DNA of 64,000 nt from Mogibacterium sp. (GTDB taxonomy: Bacteria > Bacillota > Clostridia > Peptostreptococcales > Anaerovoracaceae). Positions 36,775-45,916 of this stretch are shown here, in pieces. Both the position numbers and the translations under genes were made by a program. How positions within the stretch are numbered: the first letter of the stretch is position 1; every line of letters begins with the position of its first letter. The stretch lies in the NCBI GenBank assembly GCA_017403955.1, contig JAFRDH010000007.1, forward strand, positions 1 through 64,000, read 5' to 3'. The notes under the pieces were generated by a model. The model was not told the origin of the DNA. It saw only the letters and a program-made list of their open reading frames with translations, and did not search any database.

Positions 36775-37947
36775 GCGTGTGTCAAAATTAAGAAGCGTGC
36801 GGGCTCTCAGTTCGACTGCCTCTGCGATCGCAAGTACGATATCCAGCGACGGACCTGTGAAAATAGCTCCGTGGTTTGGAATGATCGCAGCGTGAGTCTT
36901 AGTGAGAGTCTTTGCGATATTCTCTGCAAGACCAATATTCTCATCGTTGCCTGCAACAAGAATATCTCCAATGAGATTATGCATATCCGGCTCGGTTATT
37001 GTAAAGCCGGCTCTGCATGCCGCAAATACTGCAAGAGCGTTGGAATGTGTATGTATGATAACGCTGCAGTCAGGCAATTCCCTGTAAACAGCTGCATGGA
37101 TCCCGGAAGTTCCGCTCGGGATCCTCTGTGCGCCGTATTCGAGCGTATTGATATCCATTCTGACGATGTCTTCCGGCTTTATGTCGAAATAGTCCATGGA
37201 AGACGGAGTGATCAGCATTTCTCTGTCATTGAGTCTCACCGAAAGATTGCCCCATGATCCGTAAGCAAGATCCCGCATAACGAGCTCTTTGCCGCCTTCT
37301 ATCAGCTGACTTCTGAGAGAGAAGTCTTCTTCTTCAAATCTCATGTACGCTACATCTTTGGACTCGTTTCTATTGACATAGTCGGACTCGAATTCTTTTT
37401 TGCTTGCTGCTGCGGTTTCTTCAGGGATCGGAATAACGCCGCCGATCATTTCTCCATGGATCTGTGCTTCGCAAGCTTTCTCAACGATCTGAGTTCCCGC
37501 AACTGCTTTCCTCGGATTGGATGCTGCAGCAAAAACACCTACACCTCTGACAAGACAGACTGTGGAAGAGTTCATTGCTTTGACGATATTATCAGGAGAA
37601 AGGTCCGGTACTATCTGCAGGTAAGGGCCTGTGAGCTGAGCCAGATCTTCAAGCATGACAGGGAGATCCTTCTCTCTCATCGATACATTCACAGTGTCCT
37701 GTGAGCACCCTACTATGATGGCATTAGCATCCGGAAGTCTTCTGAATAAAGTCCCCAGTTCGCCTGAGCTCATATCGCATATCAGGATGTTGTCTTCTGT
37801 TATTGTTGACAGCTGAACATTAAGATCAGTCATCAGGTAGGTGCTGCTGTCTATCCTGAGGGCTGCCTGACCGAACATTTTTTTGAATCTTCCGTGAAAA
37901 CCGCTCAGTGCGCTGAGAAGCTGACGGATGTGTTTTTCATATTCCAT
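36754..37947 (-). CDS. Tandem class II aldolase/adducin domain protein
   Basis: 397 residues from the ATG at 37947 (GAGGT site just upstream). The C-terminal half is a class II aldolase domain: YGSWGNLSVRL (phosphate site), the zinc histidines IHTHSNALAVF, and a third in IPNHGAIFTG. The N-terminal half has matching secondary features (TDLNVQLSTI, NAIIVGCSQDTV, TVCLVRGVGVFAAASNP) but no HxH pair, so it looks like a degenerate copy. Class II aldolases cleave sugar phosphates to DHAP or act as epimerases; substrate unknown. Convergent overlap of 21 bases with the preceding gene. Confidence 0.85.
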   Translation of the reverse strand: MEYEKHIRQLLSALSGFHGRFKKMFGQAALRIDSSTYLMTDLNVQLSTITEDNILICDMSSGELGTLFRRLPDANAIIVGCSQDTVNVSMREKDLPVMLEDLAQLTGPYLQIVPDLSPDNIVKAMNSSTVCLVRGVGVFAAASNPRKAVAGTQIVEKACEAQIHGEMIGGVIPIPEETAAASKKEFESDYVNRNESKDVAYMRFEEEDFSLRSQLIEGGKELVMRDLAYGSWGNLSVRLNDREMLITPSSMDYFDIKPEDIVRMDINTLEYGAQRIPSGTSGIHAAVYRELPDCSVIIHTHSNALAVFAACRAGFTITEPDMHNLIGDILVAGNDENIGLAENIAKTLTKTHAAIIPNHGAIFTGPSLDIVLAIAEAVELRARTLLNFDTRLDSAEE

Positions 37948-37997
37948 AAAGACCTCGCTTCGACCGGTGATCTTCAAAATTATCATTCCAAATATTA

Positions 37998-38021
37998 AGC
38001 GAAGCTGTTAATAGCTTCGCT
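37998..38021 (-). promoter_or_regulatory. Hairpin in the aldolase leader
   Basis: AGCGAAGCT (37998-38006) and AGCTTCGCT (38013-38021) form a perfect 9-base inverted repeat with a 6-base loop. It lies about 50 bases upstream of the aldolase start and just after a minus-strand extended -10 (TGATACAAT, TACAAT at 38030-38035), so it would be at the 5' end of that mRNA. Confidence 0.55.
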
Positions 38022-38116
38022 GTACCTGAATTGTATCATTTAAGAATAACGGATATGTGAAAGATTAATAAAAGTAAATGTGTTTTGTGAAAAAATACGA
38101 AAAAAACGTATAAGCG

Positions 38117-38145
38117 TTGACATTCTCGCGTATAAATATTAGAAT
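38117..38145 (+). promoter_or_regulatory. Promoter of the lysine biosynthesis operon
   Basis: TTGACA at 38117-38122, 17-base spacer, TAGAAT at 38140-38145, ending 12 bases before the riboswitch begins. Confidence 0.85.
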
Positions 38146-38157
38146 TCCTACAATTGA

Positions 38158-38315
38158 GATAGAGGATGCGTCCAGTCATCAGTAGGTGTCCTGCAAGGTG
38201 TGCAGTACCGGAACATTGAAAGGGGCGGACGCCGAAGCGAAGCAGGGCTGCACCCTTACGGAGCTGGGCGGACGGATAATATCCGGCCGACTGTCGCGAA
38301 AACGCGGAGCGCTAT
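38158..38315 (+). promoter_or_regulatory. Lysine riboswitch (L box)
   Basis: The leader shows the conserved blocks of the lysine aptamer in order: AGAGGATGCG at its 5' end, an AGTA turn, GAAAGGGGCGGACGCCGAAGC, GCTGGGCGG, GACTGTC and finally GGAGCGCTATC closing the P1 side. Together with the terminator downstream and a dapA gene after it, this is a transcription-attenuating lysine switch that turns the operon off when lysine is plentiful. The exact aptamer ends are approximate. Confidence 0.95.
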
Positions 38316-38345
38316 CCTGGATAAGAATTATTTTATTGTTCTGTC

Positions 38346-38377
38346 AGGCAGTCGACCCGTGTCGGCTGCCTTTTTTC
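38346..38377 (+). terminator. Riboswitch-controlled terminator
   Basis: AGGCAGTCGAC (38346-38356) pairs with 38361-38371 and is followed by six T. It is the expression platform of the lysine riboswitch, about 80 bases before dapA. Confidence 0.92.
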
Positions 38378-38457
38378 ATCAGGCAGGCCCACATTCTTTC
38401 TGATAGCTCATCTCATTATTTCAAACACATTGTTTAGAAAATGAGGAGGTATTCCAA

Positions 38458-39348
38458 ATGGCAAAAACCAACACAATTTTTGAAGGCGTTGCAACAGCGC
38501 TGATCACACCAATGACCGAGAACGGTGTCAATTATGAACAGTTCGGCAGACTCATCGACTGGCAGATCGATGAGGGGATTGATGCACTTGTTATTGCAGG
38601 TACAACAGGTGAAGGTTCGACACTTACTGACGAAGAGCACAAGGAGTGCATCACTTTCGCGGTAGAACGTGTCAATCACCGCATTCCTGTTATCGCAGGC
38701 ACAGGCAGTAACCACACAGAGTACGGCAAGCAGCTTACCAAATTCGCAAGTGATGCCGGTGCAGACGCATGCCTGATCGTAACTTCTTACTATAACAAGG
38801 CTACACAGAAGGGACTGGTCAAGCTGTTCTCAGAGTACGCAAGTGTCAGTGATGTACCGATCATAGCTTACAACGTGCCTTCAAGAACAGGGCTCAATAT
38901 CGAGCCGTCAACTTATGCAGAGCTTGCCAAGATCGACAAAGTAGCAGCCATCAAAGAAGCAAACTCCAACATCTCCAAGATCGTTGACACTTTTGCAAAG
39001 GTCGGAGATCAGATGGATATTTATTCCGGAAATGATGACCAGATCGTTCCGTTCCTCTCAATGGGCGGCAAGGGTGTTATCTCTGTTCTCTCCAATGTCA
39101 TTCCTAAGGAGACCAAAGAGATCTGCACAAAGTTCTGGGCAGGAGACATCAAGGGCGCAGCTGCACTTCAGTGCAAGTACAATGAGCTCGTTTCAGCTCT
39201 CTTCTGCGAAGTCAACCCTATCCCTGTCAAGGAAGCGCTTACCCTGATGGGATTCTGTGATCCTATCATCAGATCACCACTCTACAGAATGGAAGAGGAC
39301 AACCTTAAGAGACTGACCAAGGCAATGCAGGATCTCAACATTATCTGA
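38458..39348 (+). CDS. dapA: 4-hydroxy-tetrahydrodipicolinate synthase
   Basis: 296 residues, first enzyme of the lysine/diaminopimelate branch, condensing pyruvate with aspartate semialdehyde. The Schiff-base lysine is in AAIKEANSN, the catalytic Tyr in YNVPSRTGLN, and GTTGEGSTL binds substrate. A GAGGAGG site precedes the ATG. First gene under the lysine riboswitch. Confidence 0.96.
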   Translation: MAKTNTIFEGVATALITPMTENGVNYEQFGRLIDWQIDEGIDALVIAGTTGEGSTLTDEEHKECITFAVERVNHRIPVIAGTGSNHTEYGKQLTKFASDAGADACLIVTSYYNKATQKGLVKLFSEYASVSDVPIIAYNVPSRTGLNIEPSTYAELAKIDKVAAIKEANSNISKIVDTFAKVGDQMDIYSGNDDQIVPFLSMGGKGVISVLSNVIPKETKEICTKFWAGDIKGAAALQCKYNELVSALFCEVNPIPVKEALTLMGFCDPIIRSPLYRMEEDNLKRLTKAMQDLNII

Positions 39349-39365
39349 TAACAGGGGGAATAGAA

Positions 39366-40094
39366 GTGAAGGTTATTATAAACGGAATCGATGGAGCAAT
39401 GGGCAAACTCCTCAAGGCTGCGATCGAGAAAACAAAGGATATGGAAGTTATCGCCGGTGTCACACCGACAGGCTTCGATGGCGCATATCTTACAATGGCT
39501 GAGTACACCGGCCCTGCAGATATGGTCATCGACTTCTCGCATCATGACGGTACTAAGCCGCTGATAGACTACTGCGTAGAGAGAAAACTCCCGGTAGTCG
39601 TCTGCACTACAGGTCAGACGGAAGAAGAGCTTGAGTACATTGCGGCAGCAGCTGAGAGCATCCCTGTTTTCAAGTCAGCTAATATGTCGGTCGGAGTAGC
39701 GCTGGTCGCAAAGGTCGTCAAAGAGATCGCGGCTAAATTCGGAGAATGCGATATCGAGGTCCTTGAGATCCATCATAACCGCAAGGTAGATGCTCCGAGC
39801 GGAACAGCGATCATGCTGGCGGACTCGGTCCGTGAAGCGCGTCCTGAGCTTCATTACAATCTCGGAAGAAGCGGAATGGCAAAACGCGAGCCGGATGAGA
39901 TAGGAATAAATGCCGTCAGAATGGGCAATATCGTCGGAACACACGAGGTGATGTTCGGCACTAACTCACAGACGATCACTGTAAAGCATGAGGCTCACGA
40001 CAGAGCACTTTTCGCAGATGGCGCTGTCGCAGCTGCAAGATTCCTTGCAGGAAAGCCTGCAGGACTGTATAACATGGATGATCTGCTGGAATAA
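39366..40094 (+). CDS. dapB: 4-hydroxy-tetrahydrodipicolinate reductase
   Basis: 242 residues from a GTG start. The NAD(P)H site is GIDGAMGK near residue 5 (first Gly of the usual GxxGxxG changed in register), and the signature is EIHHNRKVDAPSGTA. Second step of the pathway; starts 17 bases after dapA. Confidence 0.95.
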   Translation: MKVIINGIDGAMGKLLKAAIEKTKDMEVIAGVTPTGFDGAYLTMAEYTGPADMVIDFSHHDGTKPLIDYCVERKLPVVVCTTGQTEEELEYIAAAAESIPVFKSANMSVGVALVAKVVKEIAAKFGECDIEVLEIHHNRKVDAPSGTAIMLADSVREARPELHYNLGRSGMAKREPDEIGINAVRMGNIVGTHEVMFGTNSQTITVKHEAHDRALFADGAVAAARFLAGKPAGLYNMDDLLE

Positions 40095-40125
40095 TATACA
40101 AGGGTAATCGATAAAGGAGATTAAA

Positions 40126-41103
40126 ATGAGAATCGGAATAGTAGGATATGGAAATATCGGAAGAGGCGTGGAGTCAGCAGTAAATAAGGCTCCGGATATG
40201 AAGCTGGTCGGTGTTTTCACAAGGCGCGATCCGGCAACAGTAAGCACTCTTTCAGGGGCGCCGGTCTTCGCCTATGATCAGCTCAAAGCAATGAAGCAGG
40301 ATATTGATGTTCTCGTTATCTGCGGCGGAAGCGCAACTGATCTGCCTTGGATGACTCCTGAACTTGCAGGAAGCTTCAACGTAATAGATAGTTTTGACAC
40401 ACATGCCAAGATCCCTGAACATTTTGCTAATGTCAACGCAGCTGCATTTGCCTCAGGTAAGGTAGCCATCATCTCCTGCGGATGGGACCCGGGATATTTC
40501 TCACTTGCCAGGATCCTTTCAGACGCAGCGCTTCCGGATGGAGACAGTTATACATTCTGGGGAAGAGGAGTCAGTCAGGGACATTCAGATGCTATAAGAA
40601 GAATAGACGGAGTACTTGACGCAAGACAGTACACGGTTCCGATTCCTGCTGCAGTTGAGAAAGTCAGAAACAATGAGCATCCGACTTTCACAGCGCGTGA
40701 CATGCATCTTCGTGAGTGCTATGTCGTTGCGGCTGAAGGTGCCGACAAAGCAGAGATCGAGAAGGCTATCAAGACTATGCCGAACTATTTCGACGAGTAT
40801 GACACCACTGTGACCTTCGTTACACAGGAGGAGCTCGATAAGAATCACAGCGGTCTCCCTCATGGCGGCAGCGTGATCAGAAGCGGACGTACAGGCAATG
40901 ATATGGAATTCGACAATACGATCGAATTCACACTTGACCTCGATTCCAATCCGTATTTCACAGGAAGTATTCTGACGGCAGCTGCAAGAGCAGCCTTCAG
41001 ACTCAATGAAGAAGGCCAGTGCGGAGCTAAGACACTCTTTGATGTTCCGCCTGCTTATCTTTCACAGCATACACGCGAGGAGCTGCTCGCACATATGCTC
41101 TAG
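40126..41103 (+). CDS. ddh: meso-Diaminopimelate dehydrogenase
   Basis: 325 residues; N-terminal Rossmann motif GYGNIGRG, then SFDTHAKIP and GWDPGYFSLAR characteristic of Ddh. It converts tetrahydrodipicolinate, ammonia and NADPH directly to meso-diaminopimelate, bypassing the succinyl/acetyl and aminotransferase (DapL) routes. No dapD, dapE, dapF or dapL is in this operon, which suggests that the one-step route is the main one here. Confidence 0.94.
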   Translation: MRIGIVGYGNIGRGVESAVNKAPDMKLVGVFTRRDPATVSTLSGAPVFAYDQLKAMKQDIDVLVICGGSATDLPWMTPELAGSFNVIDSFDTHAKIPEHFANVNAAAFASGKVAIISCGWDPGYFSLARILSDAALPDGDSYTFWGRGVSQGHSDAIRRIDGVLDARQYTVPIPAAVEKVRNNEHPTFTARDMHLRECYVVAAEGADKAEIEKAIKTMPNYFDEYDTTVTFVTQEELDKNHSGLPHGGSVIRSGRTGNDMEFDNTIEFTLDLDSNPYFTGSILTAAARAAFRLNEEGQCGAKTLFDVPPAYLSQHTREELLAHML

Positions 41104-41112
41104 GAGAACAAA

Positions 41113-42408
41113 ATGCTTTATTCAAATCTTTCAGTAAATGAAAAGGGACATCTTGCAGTTTCCGGAATAGACACGACAGAACTGGCTGCGCAGTACGGAA
41201 CGCCTCTTTATGTTCTTGACGAGGACGTCATCCGCGCCAACTGCAGGACATATGTCGATGCGATGCACAAATACTTCGGGCAGGACTCAGCTCCTTTGTT
41301 CGCCAGCAAAGCGCTCTGCTTCAAGGGTATTTATCCTGTTGTTGAATCAGAAGGTCTGTGTGTCGATGTCGTATCGCCTGGCGAGATATATACAGCGCTG
41401 GCAGCGGGATTCCCGGCTTCGAAGATGTTTTTCCACGGCACGAACAAGACCGATGCGGATATCGAATATGGTGTATGCAGGGGGATCGGATTTTTCGTAG
41501 TGGACAATCTGAATGAACTTGCGGTGCTCGACAGCGTATGTGCTTCGCATGGTGTTAAGCAGCAGGTCCTCCTGAGGCTCACCGTCGGACTCGATCCGCA
41601 TACACTGGAAGCAATCAATACGGGAAGAGTCGATTCTCAGTTCGGAGTTCCTATAGACACCGGGCAGGCAGAAGATTTTGTCATGCAAGCACTGTCGTGC
41701 GCTAATATCGAGGTCAAAGGATTCCACAGTCATGTCGGATCACAGATATTCGAAAGTGATTCTTTCGTAAGACAGGTGGAGATACTGACAGAGTTCGCAG
41801 CAATGATCAAAACCAAAACAGGTTTTGAAATCAGTGTCCTGAACATCGGCGGCGGATTCGGAGTCCGTTATACGGACCGTGATCCTCTCCTCAATATACC
41901 GGACAGGATATGTGAGGTCTCTGAACACCTTAAGGCAAGTTGCGAAAAGCATGGCCTCAATATGCCGGTAGTTTACATGGAGCCGGGCAGGAGCATAGTA
42001 GCGGATGCCGGTCTTACACTGTACACGACAGGAGGCACCAAGGAAGTCAGGGGATACCGCAATTATGTGACAGTAGACGGCGGTATGACAGATAACCCGA
42101 GATATGCTCTGTACAAATCTGAGTATACGGTCCTGAATGCGAGCAGGATGAACGAGCCTTCGGACTATGAATGCACTATAGCAGGAAGGTGCTGCGAGAG
42201 CGGAGACAGGATCGCAGAATATATCAGCATTGCAGAACCTGCAAGAGGTGATACGATAGCAGTGCTGACTACAGGAGCGTATAACTACGCTATGGCTTCT
42301 AATTACAACAGAGTACCGAGACCTGCGATGGTAATGGTTTCCGGAGGGAACTCCCGGTTGGTGATCAGAAGAGAGACATTTGAAGATATGATGAAAAACG
42401 AGCTCTGA
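41113..42408 (+). CDS. lysA: Diaminopimelate decarboxylase
   Basis: 431 residues; PLP enzyme making lysine from meso-diaminopimelate. PLP lysine in LFASKALCFKG, HVGSQIFE and the phosphate-binding GGGFGVRY are present, with the C-terminal catalytic Cys in GRCCESGDRI. Ends the operon, with the stop inside a perfect terminator hairpin. Confidence 0.96.
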   Translation: MLYSNLSVNEKGHLAVSGIDTTELAAQYGTPLYVLDEDVIRANCRTYVDAMHKYFGQDSAPLFASKALCFKGIYPVVESEGLCVDVVSPGEIYTALAAGFPASKMFFHGTNKTDADIEYGVCRGIGFFVVDNLNELAVLDSVCASHGVKQQVLLRLTVGLDPHTLEAINTGRVDSQFGVPIDTGQAEDFVMQALSCANIEVKGFHSHVGSQIFESDSFVRQVEILTEFAAMIKTKTGFEISVLNIGGGFGVRYTDRDPLLNIPDRICEVSEHLKASCEKHGLNMPVVYMEPGRSIVADAGLTLYTTGGTKEVRGYRNYVTVDGGMTDNPRYALYKSEYTVLNASRMNEPSDYECTIAGRCCESGDRIAEYISIAEPARGDTIAVLTTGAYNYAMASNYNRVPRPAMVMVSGGNSRLVIRRETFEDMMKNEL

Positions 42409-42431
42409 CATTTGTCAGAGCTCACCTTTTT
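42400..42431 (+). terminator. Bidirectional terminator of lysA and the convergent glycosyltransferase
   Basis: GAGCTCTGAC (42400-42409) and its exact complement at 42414-42423 with a 4-base loop, followed by a T tract. The stem overlaps the lysA stop codon, and the end of the minus-strand gene is seven bases away. Confidence 0.93.
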
Positions 42432-43680
42432 ATATCTTGCTTAGAATGCGTGAGGCCACGCCGTCCCATGTGATACTGGATGTATCCGGCAGATGAGAAG
42501 GAAGCTCACCGGATTTGATCCTGATCACCAGGTTTTTGAGGGCGTTATACAGATCTTCTTCGAACTCGGCTTTGCCTTTTTCTGTAGGCTCGTCAATCGA
42601 AGCCATTTCCGGCATAGGAACGAAGACGATGTTGTTGTCCGGGACATTCTCATTGACCCATGGCTGTACTCCCGGAAGATCAGTGCTCACAGGGACCATG
42701 CCCGAAGCCATTGCTTCTATAAGCACCAGCGGAAGTCCTTCGTAATATGAAGGAAGAACGAAAATGTCGCTGCATCTGAAGATGTCCGCAAGCCTGTCCT
42801 GCGCGATCTGACCGAGCCAGTGGACATTTTCAGGTCTTTTCTCAAGTTCTTCCATGACTGCAGGCTCGTGGCATCCTCCTGCAAGCGATACTTCGATCTC
42901 GGGTACCTCAGGATCGTCTGTCAGGCGTTTAAGAACATGGAGAAACTCCGGAATTCCTTTGGCGAGGCTCATTTTGCCTGCATAGCAGATGATCACTGGC
43001 ATCATCATCGGACTCGCCAGCTGCTCGATATCTGTTCTCGGGTGTCTTGCGTCAGCATTGAAAAGACGGTCGTTGTAGCCGCTTCCGATGATAGTGATGC
43101 GGTCCGCGCTCACACCGAAGAGCTTCGAAATACGTTTCTGCTGCTCTCCGTTGAGCGCGAATATCCTGTCAAGAGCGGCTATCTCAGGGATCAGCATTTC
43201 CTGAAGATGACTGCAGCTCATGAACTGCCGCAAGTCAGAACCGTGCGACAGTCCCGCTATGACTCTGTCAGGGAAGTGTTTCCTGACAATTGCAGTCAGC
43301 AGGAAGAGATGGTGACATATTATGATATCCGGATCGAGTTCTTCGACTGCTTTGCTGACTGCTTTGACAAAAGCATCTTCGAACAGATCGATCATTTCCG
43401 GAGTCATGTCACTGTAAAGTGTGGACTCATATGGCATGATATCCGACATCCCGACTACAGGAAAAGGAAGGTCTCCGTCCGCAGGCGCCTCACCGCGATG
43501 AGTGAAATATACAGGATAGCATTTCACACCTTCGGGAAAATCCACACAGTCGCTCCTGAAAATACCGCAGACTACGGCCTGCCTGCATCCCTGACGGTCG
43601 AAAGAACGGACCAGTTCCGTCAGATAAGTCCCGCTTCCTGTCGAATGCGGTTTCTGCGCTGTTATACTTAATATTTTCAT
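42430..43680 (-). CDS. Glycosyltransferase family 4 protein
   Basis: 416 residues from ATG 43680 (MKILSITAQKP); the frame continues upstream to a GTG at 43701. It has the GT-B layout: an N-terminal acceptor domain with GSGTYLTELVRSF, a linker, then the nucleotide-sugar domain with CYAGKMSLAKGIPEFL, the VHWLGQ strand and the donor motif LPSYYEGLPLVLIEAMASG. Likely a retaining transferase for a cell-surface polysaccharide or lipid; donor and acceptor cannot be told. A single gene, convergent with lysA. Confidence 0.9.
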   Translation of the reverse strand: MKILSITAQKPHSTGSGTYLTELVRSFDRQGCRQAVVCGIFRSDCVDFPEGVKCYPVYFTHRGEAPADGDLPFPVVGMSDIMPYESTLYSDMTPEMIDLFEDAFVKAVSKAVEELDPDIIICHHLFLLTAIVRKHFPDRVIAGLSHGSDLRQFMSCSHLQEMLIPEIAALDRIFALNGEQQKRISKLFGVSADRITIIGSGYNDRLFNADARHPRTDIEQLASPMMMPVIICYAGKMSLAKGIPEFLHVLKRLTDDPEVPEIEVSLAGGCHEPAVMEELEKRPENVHWLGQIAQDRLADIFRCSDIFVLPSYYEGLPLVLIEAMASGMVPVSTDLPGVQPWVNENVPDNNIVFVPMPEMASIDEPTEKGKAEFEEDLYNALKNLVIRIKSGELPSHLPDTSSITWDGVASRILSKI

Positions 43681-43832
43681 AGTTTTGTTACCATTTTTCA
43701 CAGCAAAAACACATTACTAACCGATTTTTTCCTTGAAATATATAAGTAAAATATAGTATAAAATAAGAGGGTTTGGAATAGCTTTCGTACCCGCATTGAA
43801 ATTACTTATCACCAATAACAAGTATGGAATCA

Positions 43833-43863
43833 GGCTGCTCCGTTCTCGGGACAGCTATTTTTT
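43833..43863 (+). terminator. Terminator-like hairpin in the leader of the P-loop gene
   Basis: Arms 43833-43841 and 43848-43856 pair at 8 of 9 positions (two wobble), then a run of T at 43858-43863. It lies 18 bases upstream of the next start, so it could be an attenuator or the end of an upstream leader transcript. Confidence 0.55.
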
Positions 43864-43880
43864 ATAAAGAGGGTAATCAC

Positions 43881-44582
43881 ATGGGACTTTTCTATGAGGC
43901 AGACAAGACATTTGAACAATTGATGAAAGAAAAGAAAAACTTCGTTTTCATCGGTGAAGCGGGCAGCGGCAAGAGTGAGATCGTTCTCAATATCGCTAAT
44001 AAACTGGCAGCCTCTACCGAAAAGAAAGTCGACCTTTTCGATCTTGACCAGACCAAGCCTCTTTACAGATCGAGAGACCTGCAGGAAGATTTTGCCGCAA
44101 GAGGGGTCACGATCCACTATCAGGATCAGTACCTTGATGCACCTGTTATGGTAGGCGGCGTCAGAGTATCGCTCATCAGTGACGCTTATACATTGCTGGA
44201 TATCGGCGGAGGACATCAGGCTGCAAAATTTGCCGGAGCATACAGTGATCTTCTGAGCAAAGAGGACTCTGTGCCTGTCTATATCATCAATCCGTACAGA
44301 CCATGGACCAAGAGTGTAGATGCCATTGACGGCACTATGAGACATATACTCGGCTCCATGAGACTTGATCATATATATATTCTCGGAAATCCTAATCTGG
44401 GATACGCAACAACTGCTAATGAATTCATGGAAGGACTGGATAGAATCGACGAACTGCTGGACGGCTTCACAGTAGTCAACAGCGCTTGTGTTCGAAGAGA
44501 TATCTACGACGAGGTCAGGGAAAGAACAGATAAATCGCTTGTTCCACTGGATCTCTTTCTTACTTACTCATGGGTTGATTAA
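43881..44582 (+). CDS. P-loop NTPase, function unknown
   Basis: 233 residues from ATG 43881 (AGAGGG site). Walker A is GEAGSGKSE at about 24-32; DLFDLDQTKPLYRSRD resembles the switch-like D of SIMIBI-class ATPases; the acidic Walker B may be in AYTLLDIGGGHQ. KPLYRSRDLQEDF suggests a substrate-binding loop. It has no transmembrane segment. It lies 36 bases upstream of the ferredoxin gene of the 2-oxoacid oxidoreductase and is probably in the same transcript, so a maturation or regulatory role there is possible, but I know no such protein for this enzyme. Confidence 0.7.
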   Translation: MGLFYEADKTFEQLMKEKKNFVFIGEAGSGKSEIVLNIANKLAASTEKKVDLFDLDQTKPLYRSRDLQEDFAARGVTIHYQDQYLDAPVMVGGVRVSLISDAYTLLDIGGGHQAAKFAGAYSDLLSKEDSVPVYIINPYRPWTKSVDAIDGTMRHILGSMRLDHIYILGNPNLGYATTANEFMEGLDRIDELLDGFTVVNSACVRRDIYDEVRERTDKSLVPLDLFLTYSWVD

Positions 44583-44618
44583 ATAATTAATGTTAAGTAG
44601 AACTAAGGAGGGAATTTA

Positions 44619-44822
44619 ATGGCAAGAATCGAAATCACAACAGAAGCTTGCAAATCATGCTCCTACTGCGTGATCTCCTGCCCTAAGAAGTGCATCGAGA
44701 TCGGCGAGAGTGTTAACTCCAAGGGATACCTTTATGCTGTATCCGCAAGACCTGAAGACTGCATAGGCTGTGCTATGTGTGCTCAGATCTGCCCGGAATC
44801 TGCAATTGAGGTATGGAGATAA
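44619..44822 (+). CDS. 2-oxoacid:ferredoxin oxidoreductase, ferredoxin (delta) subunit
   Basis: 67 residues with two 4Fe-4S motifs: CKSCSYCVISCPKKC and CIGCAMCAQICP. It carries electrons out of the TPP enzyme encoded downstream. The ATG follows AAGGAGG. Subunit order delta-alpha-beta-gamma is that of the VOR/KOR type. Confidence 0.92.
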   Translation: MARIEITTEACKSCSYCVISCPKKCIEIGESVNSKGYLYAVSARPEDCIGCAMCAQICPESAIEVWR

Positions 44823-44836
44823 GAAAGGAGACTGAT

Positions 44837-45916
44837 ATGGCAGAACGTGTTTTTATGAAAGGCACCGAGGCAATAGCTGAGGCTGCAGTCAGAGCAGGAT
44901 GCCGCTTCTTCGCGGGTTATCCTATCACACCGCAGAACGAGATCCCTGAGTACATGGCAAGGAGACTCCCTGAAGTAGGCGGCACCTTCGTTCAGGGCGA
45001 AAGCGAAGTAGCTTCTGTAAACATGCTGTACGGTGCAGCTTCAACAGGAATCAGAGCAATGAGCTCATCATCATCCTGCGGTATCTCACTTTACAGTGAA
45101 GGCGTTTCTTACTGCGCTTCCGCACGTATCCCTATGGTATACGTAAACGTAATGAGAGGCGGCCCTGGAATCGGAGCGATCCAGCCGGCACAGCAGGACT
45201 ATATGCAGGCTACCAAGGCTTCCGGAAACGGCGGATTCAGAATGATCGTACTCGCACCGGATTCAGTTCAGGAATGCGTAGATATGGTTTATGAGGCATA
45301 TGACCTTGCAGAAAGAGACCAGAACCCTGTACTCGTACTTACAGACGGTGTAATGGGAACAATGATGGAGCCGGTAGTACTTCCTCCAATGAAGTCAGAC
45401 GAAGAACTTGCTGCCTGCAGAGCTAAGTTCATGCCAAGAGCTATCGTAGGACACCCACTCGGACAGCAGGCTTACTGCAGACCTGGTTCGGTAGGCGATG
45501 GCCAGGAAAAGGCTAATATCGAGGCTGCAGCTCTTTATGAGACATGGGACAAGGACATCAGAGTTGAAGAATTCATGATGGACGATGCAGAGATCGTATT
45601 CGCTGCATACGGCATTTCCGCTCGTATCTCAAGAGCAGTAGTAAGAGAACTCAGAGCTCAGGGCATCAAGGCAGGAATGATCAGACCGATCACTGTTTCT
45701 CCATTCCCATATGAGACCTTCAAGAATCTTGACTTTGACAGAATCAAGGGAATCATCGATGTCGAAATGTCCATCCCTGCTCAGATGAGATGGGATATCG
45801 ATTTCGCAGTTCAGGGCAGATGCCCGATCAAAGAAGTCCTCAGATCCGGCGGATCACTCCTGACGAACGATCAGGTTATGAAGGGCGCACAGGAATTCAT
45901 TAAGGAGGTGCTGTAA
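44837..45916 (+). CDS. vorB: 2-oxoacid:ferredoxin oxidoreductase, alpha subunit (VorB type)
   Basis: 359 residues. N-terminal FMKGTEAIAEAAVRAGCRFFAGYPITPQNEIPEYM is the classical alpha-subunit opening; QGESEVASVN and the repeated Ser/Ala loop follow. Start at ATG 44837 with AAAGGAGA upstream; an earlier ATG inside the ferredoxin gene is rejected. Clostridial proteins of this kind act on branched-chain keto acids from amino acids, but 2-oxoglutarate cannot be excluded. Its stop overlaps the beta-subunit ATG by one base. Confidence 0.88.
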   Translation: MAERVFMKGTEAIAEAAVRAGCRFFAGYPITPQNEIPEYMARRLPEVGGTFVQGESEVASVNMLYGAASTGIRAMSSSSSCGISLYSEGVSYCASARIPMVYVNVMRGGPGIGAIQPAQQDYMQATKASGNGGFRMIVLAPDSVQECVDMVYEAYDLAERDQNPVLVLTDGVMGTMMEPVVLPPMKSDEELAACRAKFMPRAIVGHPLGQQAYCRPGSVGDGQEKANIEAAALYETWDKDIRVEEFMMDDAEIVFAAYGISARISRAVVRELRAQGIKAGMIRPITVSPFPYETFKNLDFDRIKGIIDVEMSIPAQMRWDIDFAVQGRCPIKEVLRSGGSLLTNDQVMKGAQEFIKEVL

